From: Chondrilla cf. caribensis
Taxonomy: Eukaryota; Porifera; Demospongiae; Chondrillida; Chondrillidae
Direction of reading: 5' to 3'
NCBI GenBank assembly: GCA_964020155.1
Contig: OZ026563.1
Span: 1,764,743 to 1,828,742, forward strand
DNA length: 64,000 nt
In this document: positions 49,341 through 62,598 of the stretch, piece by piece
How the letters are laid out: each line of letters starts with the position of its first letter
Numbering within the stretch: position 1 is the stretch's first letter
The notes under the pieces: model-generated
The model's database searches: none
What the model saw: only the letters and a program-made list of their open reading frames with translations
What the model was told of the DNA's origin: nothing
Program-made: the position numbers and the translations under genes

Positions 49341-50020
49341 TCAACATATTGTGTACTCTATGTCAGTGGGCATGTGAAAGGTGTGCAATTAGCTGTCAGA
49401 TGTACTATCATGTGAATATGTTGGTGTTGGCAAAGTAGAAATTAGTGCTACAGTATCAGGTAGTGCAGTGTTTCGGGCTATTCACTGAATTGCTAGATTA
49501 TACCTCTCTCTTATCTTAGCTAGTTTCTTTTGTTGCACAAAGTGAAATGGGATTCTGTGTTACTCCCAGGCTTGTGTTCCTTTATAAATCTATAGATAGT
49601 GATTGTTGCCTCACCTGCCCTCTGGCTGCTACCACATCAATGTGATGAATGAATATAGTTACTGTAACAATGCATTTGAGGATATTCATTACACATCATG
49701 AATATTATTACAGTGTTTGTGTCCCCTTATATACAAGCTCCTACACTCCAAACCCACTAGTGTGTGGAGACAATGAAGACTCTACTAGGTTTGTGTGTGT
49801 GTGGTGTCACCAGGAGAGGTGTGCTGAACATTTTTGACTGTCTTTAACCTCTGTCTATAGGTATAGCAACCCTTTTGGGTGTGCTAGCCACCAGCACTTG
49901 GGCTCAATCAGGTAAAGCAAGCCAGTGTTTACTGAGATCTATGTGTAAGGTGCATGACTTTACCTTCACTCTCCTCTATCCTCCCTTCTTTAATCACTTT
50001 AGTGAGCTTTTCTGGATCTG
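48812..50020 (+). other. Gene 3 signal peptide exons and microexon
   Basis: Exon 48812-48866 is chosen because it ends TTTG|gt like gene 2 exon 1 (CTTTG|gt) and is likewise followed by a GT microsatellite. The donor three bases later (48869) also keeps phase. Exons 49861-49911 and 50003-50020 match gene 2 in length and in the motif (I)A(I/T)L.G.LAT. The alternative short first exon at 49547-49556 would give [20 protein letters not shown], also a good signal peptide. Confidence 0.55.
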
Positions 50021-53000
50021 GTAAGTACTATACGTATGTAACAAATGAAATAGTTTCCAGTGCTGATGATATTCACACTCTTCATACTCACTGGATCCTC
50101 CTATTCACAGCTGCTGTTAAGGGAGACTCAGTTGAGTTCTCCTGGACTCTGACTGGGGCCAGTGGTGCCACCTTCAGTTGCTCTCTCAATGAAGGACCTT
50201 CATTTGCTTGTGAGTCGTGCTTCCTCTGACCCTCCAGATGACTAAGTTACACAGGCACAATGCACTCAGTATTAACTCAGACAGTGTACACCATAGTACG
50301 CATGTGCTTGTTGCCAGTTGGTCTATAAGTACATACATTGTTACAGAATGAAAAATGTTTTAGCAATACTACCTACACCCCTGTATGTACAGTACTTTAC
50401 AGCTTTTTTTTCAGAGTTAGTACTTACGTATGTACATGCTGTTATATCAATATATACATCCATATACTATATCATGCATTGTACTGTGTAATGTATCCAC
50501 GTTATGTGTTGTGTTAATGTTATCCATTTGATGAGGAGATGTGCAAAGACATCATTCTGATGTATTTAGTGATTCATCATCCTCATTGCAAAATGGTTTT
50601 CAATCCACACTATTTTCAGCTGTCATCTTTCCTCACAACAGGTACCTCCCCACATGTGGTTGCTACATCAGCTCTTCAAAGTGGACGAAATAATTTCACT
50701 GTTACTGGATCATTCAATGGCGGAACCATAGGTCCTTTGAGACTGTCAGCAACAGTTTCAACTACAACTGTTACAATGACACCAGTAACATCGACACCAA
50801 CCGGTTGGCCATTTTTCAGTTATTTTGGTATTTGAGGGTCGGGTGGAGTGTGTGCTGGATACAGGGTCAGGTAGAGGGTGGGTGCTGGATACAGGGTCAG
50901 GTAGAGGGTGTGTGCTGGACACAGGGTCGGGTAGAGGGTGTGTGCTGAATACAGGGTTGGGTAGAGTGTGTGCTGAATACAGGGTTGGGTAGAGTGTGTG
51001 CTGAATACAGGGTTGGGTAGAGGGTGTGTGCTGGATAAAGAGGTGGGTTGAGGGTATGTGCTGGATACAGGGGTGTGTAGTGTGTGTGTGTTGGAAGCGG
51101 GATTGTGTAGAGGGTATGTGCTGGATACATCTTCCTCCTCTCCTTATTTTGGTTTGTTTAAATCATTTGTACTACCACTGTATACCATTATGAGATTTCA
51201 CACTGTATTTTGAATTCAGCACAGCTGGTGTCCAAAAGTGCGTATTGTCAAAATTAATAGTCAACAATGGAGTTTATAATGTCTCGTGGAGAGTAGTTGG
51301 GAAGTAGCACGGTTCACTGTATCTACCAGGACCACTAGTTGGGTTGCCTCAGGCTCTCAAATAACTAATTTATGGTGTATGCTTCTAACCTTCACTATCC
51401 CCTCCTTTCGTCCCTTCCTAGGGACTACAGTGCAATTCAGTGGAAATGGTAAGCACCTTATGGCATAAAATGAAATAGTTGCTGATGACATACGACGTAT
51501 ATATGTCACTCTTTATACTCACTGGATCCTCCTACTCACAGCTGCTGTTAAGGGAGACTCAGTTGAGTTCTCCTGGACTCTGACTGGGGCCAGTGGTGCT
51601 ACCTTCAGTTGCTCTCTCAATGGAGGACCTTCATTTGCTTGTGAGTCGTGCTTCCTCTGACCCTCCAGATGACTAAGTTACACAGGCACAATGCACTCAG
51701 TATTCACTCAGACTGTGTACACTACAGTAGGCAGGTGCTTGTTGCCAGTTGGTCTATGTGTACATACATTGTTAGAGAATGAAAAATGTTCTAACGATAC
51801 TACCTACACCCCTGTGTGTACAGTACTTTACAGCTTCTTTTTTCACAGTTAGTACTTAGTGCGTATATAAGTGAGCATAATACGGTACAAGCACTGCTAT
51901 ATCCATATATACACCCATATACTATATCATGCTTTGTACTGTGTACTGTATGTAATGTGTAATGTATTCACATTATGTGTGTTGTGTTAATGTTATCCAT
52001 TTGATGAGGAGATGTGCAAGGATATCATTCTGAAGTATTCAGTGATTCATCATCCTCATTGAAAAATGATTTTCAATCCACACTTTATTTTCAGCTGTCA
52101 TCTTTCCTCACAACAGGTACCTCCCCACATGTGGTTGCTACATCAGCTCTTCAAAGTGGACGAAATAATTTCACTGTTACTGGATCATTCAATGGCGGAA
52201 CCATAGGCCCTTTGAGCCTGTCGGCAACAGTTTCAACTACAACAGGTACAGCAACACCAGTAACATCGACACCGACCAGTTGCCCATTTTCTAGTTATTT
52301 TGATATTCGAGTGTAGTCAAAGTGCAAGGGTGGTGTAGAGGGTGTGCCCTGGTACGTTACAGGGTTGGGTGAAGGGTGTGTGCTGGATACAGGGTTGGGT
52401 AGAGGGTGTGTGCTGGATACAGGGTCGGGTGGAGGGTGTGTGCTGGATACAGGGTCAAGTAAAGGGTGTGTGCTGGATACAGAGTCGGGTAGAGGATGTG
52501 TGCTGGATTCAGGGTCGGGTAGAGGGTGTGTGGTGGATACAGGGTTGGGTAGAGGGTGTGTGCTTGATACAGAGTCGGGTAGAGGGTGTGTGCTGGATAC
52601 AGGGTCGGGTGGAGGGTGTGTGCTGGATACAGAGTCGGGTAGAAGGTGTGTGCTGGATACAGGGTCGGGTAGAGGGTGTGTGCTGGATACAGGGTCGGGT
52701 AGAGGGTGTTAGCTGGATACAGGGTAGGGTAGAGGGTGTGTGCTGGATACATGTGCACCTTACCCTCTCCTTATTTTCATTTGTTCAAATTAACGATTGG
52801 ATTTCTTCACTTGTCCATGTACACACCAAGTCTCCAGATCAGCCCGAATAGGGTGTATGTTTCTAAATACCATTGTGAGGTTTCACTTTTGTGTATTTTG
52901 ACTTCAGCACAACCAGTGTCAGAAAGCACACAAATAGTCAACAATGGAGCTTATAATGTTTCTTGGAGAGTGGTTGGGGATGTAGTATCGTTCACTGTGT

Positions 53001-56000
53001 CCGCCAGGACCACTGGTTGGGTTGGCATTGGGTTCTCAAAAGATCAGTTGATGGTGAGGCCAATGCAGTGTGTGGTAATTTTGCTTTTCGTGGACTTTTG
53101 TGGTATGTTTGTACATATCATTTCCATTATCATTATTATTTGTACAGACCGATACCGATGTTGTGGTGGGAGGTGCCGATTCTCAAGGAAGCTTTGTATT
53201 CGACGGGTTGGTATTTGTTGTAACCCAGGGTGTACCTACAGTGTGTGCAGTGAGTGAATGTGAGGTGCATCTTGTACTACAGGTATGCTAGTGCTCAGTC
53301 ACGTCCACCAGTTGATGACCAACAAGACCTGACGGAATCCTCAGCAGTTCACGATAATGGGGTGACCACAATTAGCTTCAGTCGTAAACTGGCAACTGGT
53401 GACACTGGGAAGGACTTTGATCTGACTGATGATCTGTTCTGGTTGTTTGCATACGGTGGCCCATTCTCTGGTTCCAACCCAGGGTCAATAGGGTACCACT
53501 CAAACAGAGGAGTCATACCTGGTGGCAAGCGGTCACTGATGGCTGGTATGTACATGATAGCAATGCTGTTTTAAATTCAACTGTTCCAGTACATACGTAT
53601 ATGTGTGCGTTTCCAAGTGTAGGTTGATAGGCCATTTCATTGATCTGGTATAATGGGAAAACATTGGTGGAAGAAATTGTGTTAGTACTGTACCTGTTGT
53701 AGTAGAGTGTGTGTGCTGGACACAGGGTTGGGTAGAGGGTGTGTGCTGGATACAGTGTCGGGTAGAGGGTGTGTGCTGGATACAGTGTCGGGTAGAGGGT
53801 GTGTGCTGGACACAGGGTCAGGTAGAGGGTGTGCTGAATACAGGGTCGGCTAGAAGGTCTGTGCTGGATAAAGAGGTGGGTGGAGGGTATGTGCTGGATA
53901 CAGGGGTGTGTAGAGTGTGTGTGTTGGAAGCAGGAGTGTGTAGAGGGCATGTGCTGGATACATCTTTCCTTTCTCCTTATTCTGGTTTGTTTAAAATCAT
54001 TTGTACTACTATTGTACCTATTATTGGTATCCAAGGACAGTAGGTTTTAACCAGTACATAATACATAATAAATATGACTGTATGTTTATGCTTGAATCAT
54101 TATGCTGCCAATATGAGTTGTTTGAAGCACTAGACAAAGTCTATCTTTTTACGGGTTAGGTATCATTATATATAAGTATGGTGACAATATTAATTTTGTT
54201 GTACAAAATAGTATATTAAATACCATTATAAGATTTCACACTTTGAATTTCAGCACAACTGGTGTCCAAAAGTGCACATTGTAAAATAGTCAACAATGGA
54301 GCTTATAATGTCTCTTGGAGAGTGGTTGGGAAGTAGCACAGTTCACTGTATCTACCAGGACCACTAGTTGGGTTGCCTCAGGCTCTCAAACAACCAATTT
54401 ATGGTGTATGCTTCTAACCTTCACTATCCCCTCCTTTCATCCCTTCCTAGGGACTACAGTCACTGTGCAATTGAATGGAAGTGGTAAGCACCTTATGGCA
54501 TGAAATGAAATAGTTGCTGATGATATACGTACAACGTATATATGTCACTCTTTATACTCACTGGATCCTCCTACTCATAGCTGCTGTTAAGGGAGACTCG
54601 GTTGAGTTCTCCTGGACTCTGACTGGGGCCAGTGGTGCCACCTTCAGTTGCTCTCTCAATGGAGGACCTTCATTTGCTTGTGAGTCGTGCTTCCTCTGGG
54701 CCTCCAGATGACCGAGTTACACAGACACAATGCACTCAGTATTCACTCAGACAGTGTACACCATAGTAGGCAGGTGCTTGTTGCCAGTTGGTCTATATGT
54801 ACATACATTGTTACAGACCTACACCCCTGTATGTACAGTACTTTCACAGTCACAGTTAGTACTTACATACATATGTGAGCATAATATGGTACACATGCTG
54901 CTATATCCATATAAACACCCATATACTATATCATGCATTGTACTGTGTACTGTATGTGTAATGTGTAATGTATCCACATTTTGGGTTTTGTTAAAGTTAT
55001 CCATTTGATGAGGAGATTTGCCAAGATATCATTCTGAAGTATTTAGTGATTCATCATCCTCATTGCAAAATGATTTTCAATTCACACTTTATTTTCAGCT
55101 GTCATCTTTCCTCACAACAGGTACCTCCCCGCATGTGGTTGCTACATCAGCTCTTCAAAGTGGACGAAATACTCTCACTGTTACTGGATCATTAAGGGGC
55201 CAAACCATAGGCCCTTTGAGCCTGTCGGCAACAGTTTCAACTACAACAGGTACAGCAACACCAGTAACATCGACACCGACCAGTTGCCCATTTTCTAGTT
55301 ATTTCGGTATTCAAGTGTAGTCAAAGTGTGAGTGTGGGGTAGAGGGTATGCCCTGGTATGTTACAGGGTTGGGTAAAGGGTGTGTGCTGGATACAGGGTT
55401 GGGTAGACATCTCGAGTGTGTGGTGGATACAGGGTTGGTGAGGGTGTGTGCTGGATACAGGGTTGGGTAGAGATCTCGAGTGTGTGGTGGATACAGGGTT
55501 GGGTAGAGGGTGTGTGCTGGATACAGGGTCATGTAGAGGGTGTGTGGTGGATACAGGGTTGGGTAGAGGGTGTGTGATGGATACAGGGTCGGGTAGAGGG
55601 TGTGTACTCAAATAATAGAGGAGTCATACCTGGTGGCAAGCGGTCACTGATGGCTGGTATGTACATGATAGCAATGCTGTTTTAGATTAAACTGTTCCAG
55701 TACATACATACATGTGTGCATTTCCAAGTGTAGGTTGATAGGCCATTTCATTGATCTGGTATATTGGGGAAACATTGGTGGAAGAAATTGTGTTTTTTCC
55801 CCCAATAACATTCATTCCACAGTAAGGAATGATTTACAATTTTGTATTAACATGCTGTGTCACTTGTGCCATTCAAATTTGTGTTTAATTTTTTCAAATC
55901 CAACTAAAATGCAAAAAGGGTGAAATATAACTTTACAAATATTTCCCGTTATGTGGTACCAACACAAGATGCTGTATAGTGGGAAATTTTCACGGGACGA

Positions 56001-59000
56001 AATTTTCATGAAAAATTGTGGATAAAATTTTCGCAGATGCTGGTCACAGTCACATTATAGAACAACGAGAACGCCCAATTCGTGGAATTTATTTTCACAG
56101 ATGTTAGGCCAACTGTTAAATCTGTGAAAACTTTGACCTGCAAAAATTTCCTGCTATATGGTATTTGTCAGTAAGCTTCACTGCTAACTTATTTCCCCAT
56201 TCACACCATATGATACCATAGTAACTGTGATATTGGATATCACTGTAACCCTAGATTGGATATCATAGCAACCATGATACAAGATACCGTACATAGTAAA
56301 TGACATACGTAAATTTCAGTTACCATACCAACTGATGGATATCGTTGTAACCATGGAATCCCACCATAGTAACAGTGCAACAATATGCTTATCACTGGAG
56401 GTACTTTTAGTCCACTTCTCTGTTCTTTCTATTAGTGACCCCACCAGCTGCACCAGGAAATGTTCAAGGTAACTTGCATGTGGTTGAGGGCATTGTTCCT
56501 TGCTGTGTGCGACAGTGAATCCCAACCATTATCATATATGTGCTATGCACATGTGAGGGGGTTGACAAATGTGCTTACTCCTCTCTCAGTGTGATATCAT
56601 AATGATACGTGGGATGGGACAATACATAATTATGTTTTATTATGTACCCTATGTGTTTTATTGTTTATACCTCAAAAATATGTACTCTACATGTGTACAC
56701 ATGGTGAAATCCTACTGAATTGTTGCAAAACAAGAGAATTAATTCAAACATTTAAGCAATGTACGCTAAAGAAATGTGGGCAAGGATTACAATTGTACTT
56801 GTGTACAACCAACAGTTTCTCTAAAATGAGTTATTGGAGGCTACACCATGCTGTAGTAGTAGTAGTAGTGGTGGTGGTGGTGGTGGTAATGTTGTAAGTA
56901 TGTACGGACTACTATGTAAGATGCATACGACAAGTGTAATGCACATAAAGTTATGTATGTTCATATATAACAGTATGTGATGTGTATTAATCCTTTAGCT
57001 GGCCGTGATGGAGACAACCTAGTGGTGACTTGGACCGAAGTAGATGGTGTTACGTACAAGTGTTCACTGAATGGAGGAGCGGCCACTCCCTGTGAGTAAC
57101 CAACACTGACCACTCACATGACCACCTGCATAGTGACATCTGTGTGTGTACTCACTGTACAAACCTCAGGCTCATCTGGACATGTGGTGGACTTGTGTAG
57201 TGTTTGCCGTTTCGACGAACACAATTTGACTATAACTGCATGTAGAGGTAGTCAGGTGGGAGGATCAGCTACTGTGAGGTTCTCTTCACTCTGTGAGTCA
57301 GACTGTCCTGTTGTTTGCCATACGCACTTCGTAATATTGTATACTTTATCACCATCTCTACTGTCTATCAGCTAAATGTGGAGTGTGTAGATACTTTAAC
57401 GGAGCATACACAGTGTCTTGGAGCACAGAAGGAGAGGTGGCTTCTTTCAATCTGTCAGCCACAACTACTGGTTGGGTGGGAATAGGATTTTCCAAAGACA
57501 GGATGATGGTGAGTGTCTATTTGTAAATTTTTCTTCATGTTTTCGCATATGTCTGTACAAACATTTCCCATCACAAGTACACATGCCGTACATTATGGTG
57601 AGGAATGTGTCCTACATGCATCCCTCTCTCTTGTAGGCTCAATCTGATGTTGTCATTGGAGGTGCTGATTCTCAAGGAAGCTTTGTATTCGACGGGTTGG
57701 TACTTGTTGTAACCCAGGGTGTACCTACAGTGTGTGCAGTGTGTGCAGTGTGTGAGTGTGAGTTGCAACTCGTACTACAGGTATGCTAGTGCTCAGTCAC
57801 GTCCACCGGTTGATAGTCAACAAGACCTGACGGAATCCTCAGCAGTTCACGAGAATGGGGTGACCACCGTTAGATTCAGTCGCAAAGTGGTGACCAGTGA
57901 CAGTGATGATGACCTAGCTCTGAATCAGGATCTGTACTGGTTGTTTGCATACGGTGGTACATTCTCTGGTTCTGACCCAGAGGCAATAGGGTACCATGGT
58001 TCTAACAGGGTTGTGAGTGGAGGGACCATATCCCTACCATGTGAGTGTCTGCACATGTGGATGGTCTGTATTTCATGGACCCAATCAGAGCTACTGTATG
58101 TTGTATTCACTGTAGGCAATGCTGATGCTGTCAGTATTGACCTTAGTGGTGAGTGTTCTTGTCTGACTCCGTGTTCTTGTTACATTGTTGATAGCATGCC
58201 ATGTATCCTCCACTAGCTACCCAGAGTGGAGGCTCTGTTGTATTCACATGGACACCAGTCAGTGGTGTGGACTATGTGTGCTCTGTGGACGGTGGAGCGG
58301 AGTTTGCTTGTAAGTGTGAATATAGTCCACTTGGGGTTGTCATGGCCCCCACTAGTACCGAGTGTGTTAAGGTTTGTACTGTGGTGTTGTGTAGGTTCAT
58401 CTGGTCACAGTGTGTCTCTCAGCAGCCTCACTCCAGGAGATCACACATTTGTTGTTAGGACGTATGGATGTGGTCAGGTGGTGGGATCTGCTACGGCAAC
58501 AGTAACAGTTCCAGGTACACTAAGATCAACCTTCTTGCTTGTTGTCCATGTCGGCAAGCCTCCCTAGTGACTAAGTTTCAGATATTGATCTCTACTATCT
58601 TCCACTCTCCAGAAGCTCCACCCCCACCACCAGCTGGCGTTACAGGTATCCTAACACAAAATAATGGATATTCATGGTTTCGTATTATGTACATGTGTAT
58701 TTATGTTGTATACTGTGTACAGTATACAACATAAATACACATGTACATAAGAAGTATAAATTGTGTATGAGTAGTTAATACACATAGGTATGTATGTGTA
58801 CACACATTACGTGATGTGTATTAATCCTTTAGCTGGCCGTACTGGAGACAACCTAGTGGTGATTTGGGCCCAACAAGATGGTGTTACGTACAAGTGTTCA
58901 CTGAATGGAGGAGCGGCCACTCCCTGTGAGTAACCAACACTACCCACTCACATGACCACCTGAGTGGTGACATCTGTGTGTGTACTCACTGTACAAACCT

Positions 59001-62000
59001 TAGGCTCATCTGGACACGTGGTGGACTTGTGTAGTGTTTGCCGTTTCAACGAACACAATTTGACTATAACTGCATGTAGAGGTAGTCAGGTGGGAGGATC
59101 AGCTACTGTGAACTTCTCTCCACTCTGTGAGTCAGCCTGTCCTGTTGTTTGCCATAGGCACTTCATATTATTGCTTACTTTATCACCATCTCTACTGTCT
59201 ATCAGCTAAATGTGGAGTGTGTAGATACTTTAACGGAGCCTACACAGTGTCTTGGAGCACGGAAGGAGAGGTGGCTTCCTTCAATCTGTCAGCCACAACT
59301 ACTGGTTGGGTGGGAATAGGATTTTCCAAAGACAGGATGATGGTGAGTGTCTATTTGCAAATGATCTTCCTCTTCACATATGCTTGTACCAACATTTCCC
59401 ATCACAAGTACACATGCCGTACATTATGGTGAGGAATGTGTCCTACATGCATCCCTCTCTCTTGTAGGCTCAATCTGATGTTGTCATTGGAGGTGCTGAT
59501 TCTCAAGGAAGCTTCGTATTCGACGGGTTGGTACTTGTTGTAACCCAGGGTGTACCTACAGTGTGTGCAGTGTGTGCAGTGTGTGAGTGTAAGTTGCATC
59601 TTGTACTATAGGTATGCTAGTGCTCAGTCACGTCCACCGGTTGATAGTCAACAAGACCTGACGGAATCCTCAGCAGTTCATGAGAATGGGGTGACCACCG
59701 TTAGATTCAGTCGCAAAGTGGTGACCAGTGACAGTGATGATGACCTAGCTCTGAATCAGGATCTGTACTGGTTGTTTGCATACGGTGGTACATTCTCTGG
59801 TTCTGACCCAGAGGCAATAGGGTACCATGGTTCTAACAGGGTTGTGAGTGGAGGGACCATATCCCTACCATGTGAGTGTCTGCACATGTGGATGGTCTGT
59901 ATTTCATGGACCCAATCAGAACTACTGTATGTTGTATTCACTGTAGGCAATGCTGATGCTGTCAGTATTGACCTTAGTGGTGAGTGCTCTTGTCTGACTC
60001 CGTGTTCTTGTTACAGTGTTGATAGCATGCCATGTATCCTCCACTAGCTACCCAGAGTGGAGGCTCTGTTGTATTCACATGGACACCAGTCAGTGGTGTG
60101 GACTATGTGTGCTCTGTGGACGGTGGAGCGGAGTTTGCTTGTAAGTGTGAATATAGTCCACTTGGGGTTGTCATGGCCCCCACTAGTACCGAGTGTGTTA
60201 AGGTTTGTACTGTGGTGTTGTGTAGGTTCATCTGGTCACAGTGTGTCTCTCAGCAGCCTCACTCCAGGAGATCACACATTTGCTGTTAGGACATATGGAT
60301 GTGGTCAGGTGGTGGGATCTGCTACGGCAACAGTAACAGTTCCAGGTACACTAAGATCAACCTACTTGCTTGTTGTCCATGTCGGCAAGCCTCCCTGGTG
60401 ACTAAGTTTCATATTGATTTCTTCTCTACTATCCTTCAACCTTTGGTAGTATTGCCATCACCATCCCCACAACCACCAGCATCACCATCCCCACAACCAC
60501 CCGCATCACCATCTCCACAACCACCCGCATCACCATCTCCACAACCACCTGTATCACCATCTCCACAACCACCCGCATCACCATCTCCACAACCACCTGC
60601 GTCACCATCCCCACAACCACCAGCATCACCATCCCCACAACCACCAGCATCACCATCTCCACAACCACCAGCATCACCATCACCACAGCCTCCAGCATCA
60701 CCATCCCCACAACCACCTGCATCACCATCTCCACAACCACCAGCATCACCATCCCCACAACCACCCGCATCACCATCTCCACAACCACCCGCATCACCAT
60801 CCCCACAACCACCCGCATCACCATCTCCACAACCACCAGCATCACCATCCCCACAACCACCCGCATCACCATCTCCACAACCACCCGCATCACCATCTCC
60901 ACAACCACCCGCATCACCATCTCCACAACCACCCACATCACCATCTCCACAACCACCCACATCACCATCTCCACAACCACCCGCATCACCATCCCCACAA
61001 CCACCTGCATCACCATCCCCACAACCACCCGCATCACCATCCCCACAACCACCCACATCACCATCCCCACAACCACCTGCATCACCATCTCCACAACCAC
61101 CCACATCACCATCTCCACAACCACCCGCATCACCATCCCCACAACCACCAGCATCACCATCCCCACAACCACCAGCATCACCTTCTCCGGAACCACCAAC
61201 ACCTCCAGAACCACCAGGTATGGTTAAACACATCAACACCCACATATCAGTGTGTTATATATTATATGCACATCCCATTCTGTACTTGCAGTGACAGTGG
61301 TGGGTAAGCCAGATGGTTCAACCAACATTGAATGGGTGACAGAGCCAGACCTAACTTATATGTGTTCGGTTAATGACAATCCACCTGTTTCATGTGAGTA
61401 TGTTCACCAGAGATTATGCAATGAACATCATGCCATATTATGTACTATGCATGACATACCAGGTGACTCTCCTTACATTCTGCGGGAAGAAGATATTAAA
61501 GCTGCCAGTACTAGAGTTCGAGTTGTCTCCTTTAGAGGAATGACACAGGTTGGAGTGGTGGGGGAGGCTGTGGTCAACTCTTGCAAGTTCACAGGGATCA
61601 CTCCTCCTGATCGTATGTGTACATGTTACTCCACACTGTACGGACATGTGTATTTGTACAGTCACTGTATGTATACTATAATGCTTATTTTAAGAGTTGA
61701 AAAAGGTGCTCAATCTTCATTATACAGACTAGTTTACCTATGGGGTGTTGTACAGCATACACATACATACGTACATAAGTGTATGGAACGTACATGACTA
61801 GCTCACCTATGGGGTGTTACCTACATATATTGTAGTGTATCATTTGTAATGAATTGTAATTTGTAGAAGCATTTTATGTATGTACCTATATTTTAGCGGA
61901 TAACATTGGTAGAGTTCCTGTCAGTTCAAGCATGCATTCATCACTAGTTCCTGACAGTCATTTTGATAGCCACACTTATGCCCTTGCATCTACTATCTAC

Positions 62001-62521
62001 TATTGGGTGGTACGGCCGTTGACCCTTGTATTGTATCATTTTCAAAAAGGTATGTATCTATGGCCGGATGGTTTGGTGAGGTTTGTTTGGAGCACAAAAG
62101 GCAATGTTCAGTTCACGCGTTGCAAACTGGATGGAGGTCCAGAGATGCCTTGCGAAAGTGGACTGGAATATGACGTGAATAATGTCACTGCAGGGACCCA
62201 CAGAGTGGAAATCATAGCTTACTGTAATGATGAGCCCATCAACAGGGAAATTATTGGGTTCAGATGTGAGTACTGTGTGTACGGATCTGACTATATGTTG
62301 CTGTACAAACACACATAATGAATGTAATAATATATGGAAAGCAGACCCATTGCCGAGCTACTGTAATGTTGTGTATTTAGGTATGCTTTATATTAAACAG
62401 TATAATACAGTGTACTATTGTGTTTATATAATTATAGTAATTCATTATGAGAATAGTGTCATGTATGCAACAGTAGGTTCTAGCATTTTTATGACACACA
62501 GACACACACATGCACACACAC

Positions 62522-62598
<77 letters not shown>

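Noticed and set aside
48812..49438. 208-residue Cys/Val-rich ORF and its His/Thr-rich antisense
   Set aside because: This is a GT/CA microsatellite read as protein. Only the first 18 codons are kept, as a candidate signal-peptide exon.
52342..52851. ORFs with a 10-residue [10 protein letters not shown] repeat and the minus-strand counterpart
   Set aside because: These come from the 30-bp minisatellite in an intron. The flanking exons splice across it in phase, and the other three blocks are interrupted by stops.
60429..61245. Minus-strand ORFs of 261 and 269 residues (Val/Met-rich and GDGDAGGC repeats)
   Set aside because: They are opposite-strand readings of the 24-bp proline-rich repeat. 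The + strand frame is bounded by matching phase-1 splice sites and joins the gene 3 reading frame.
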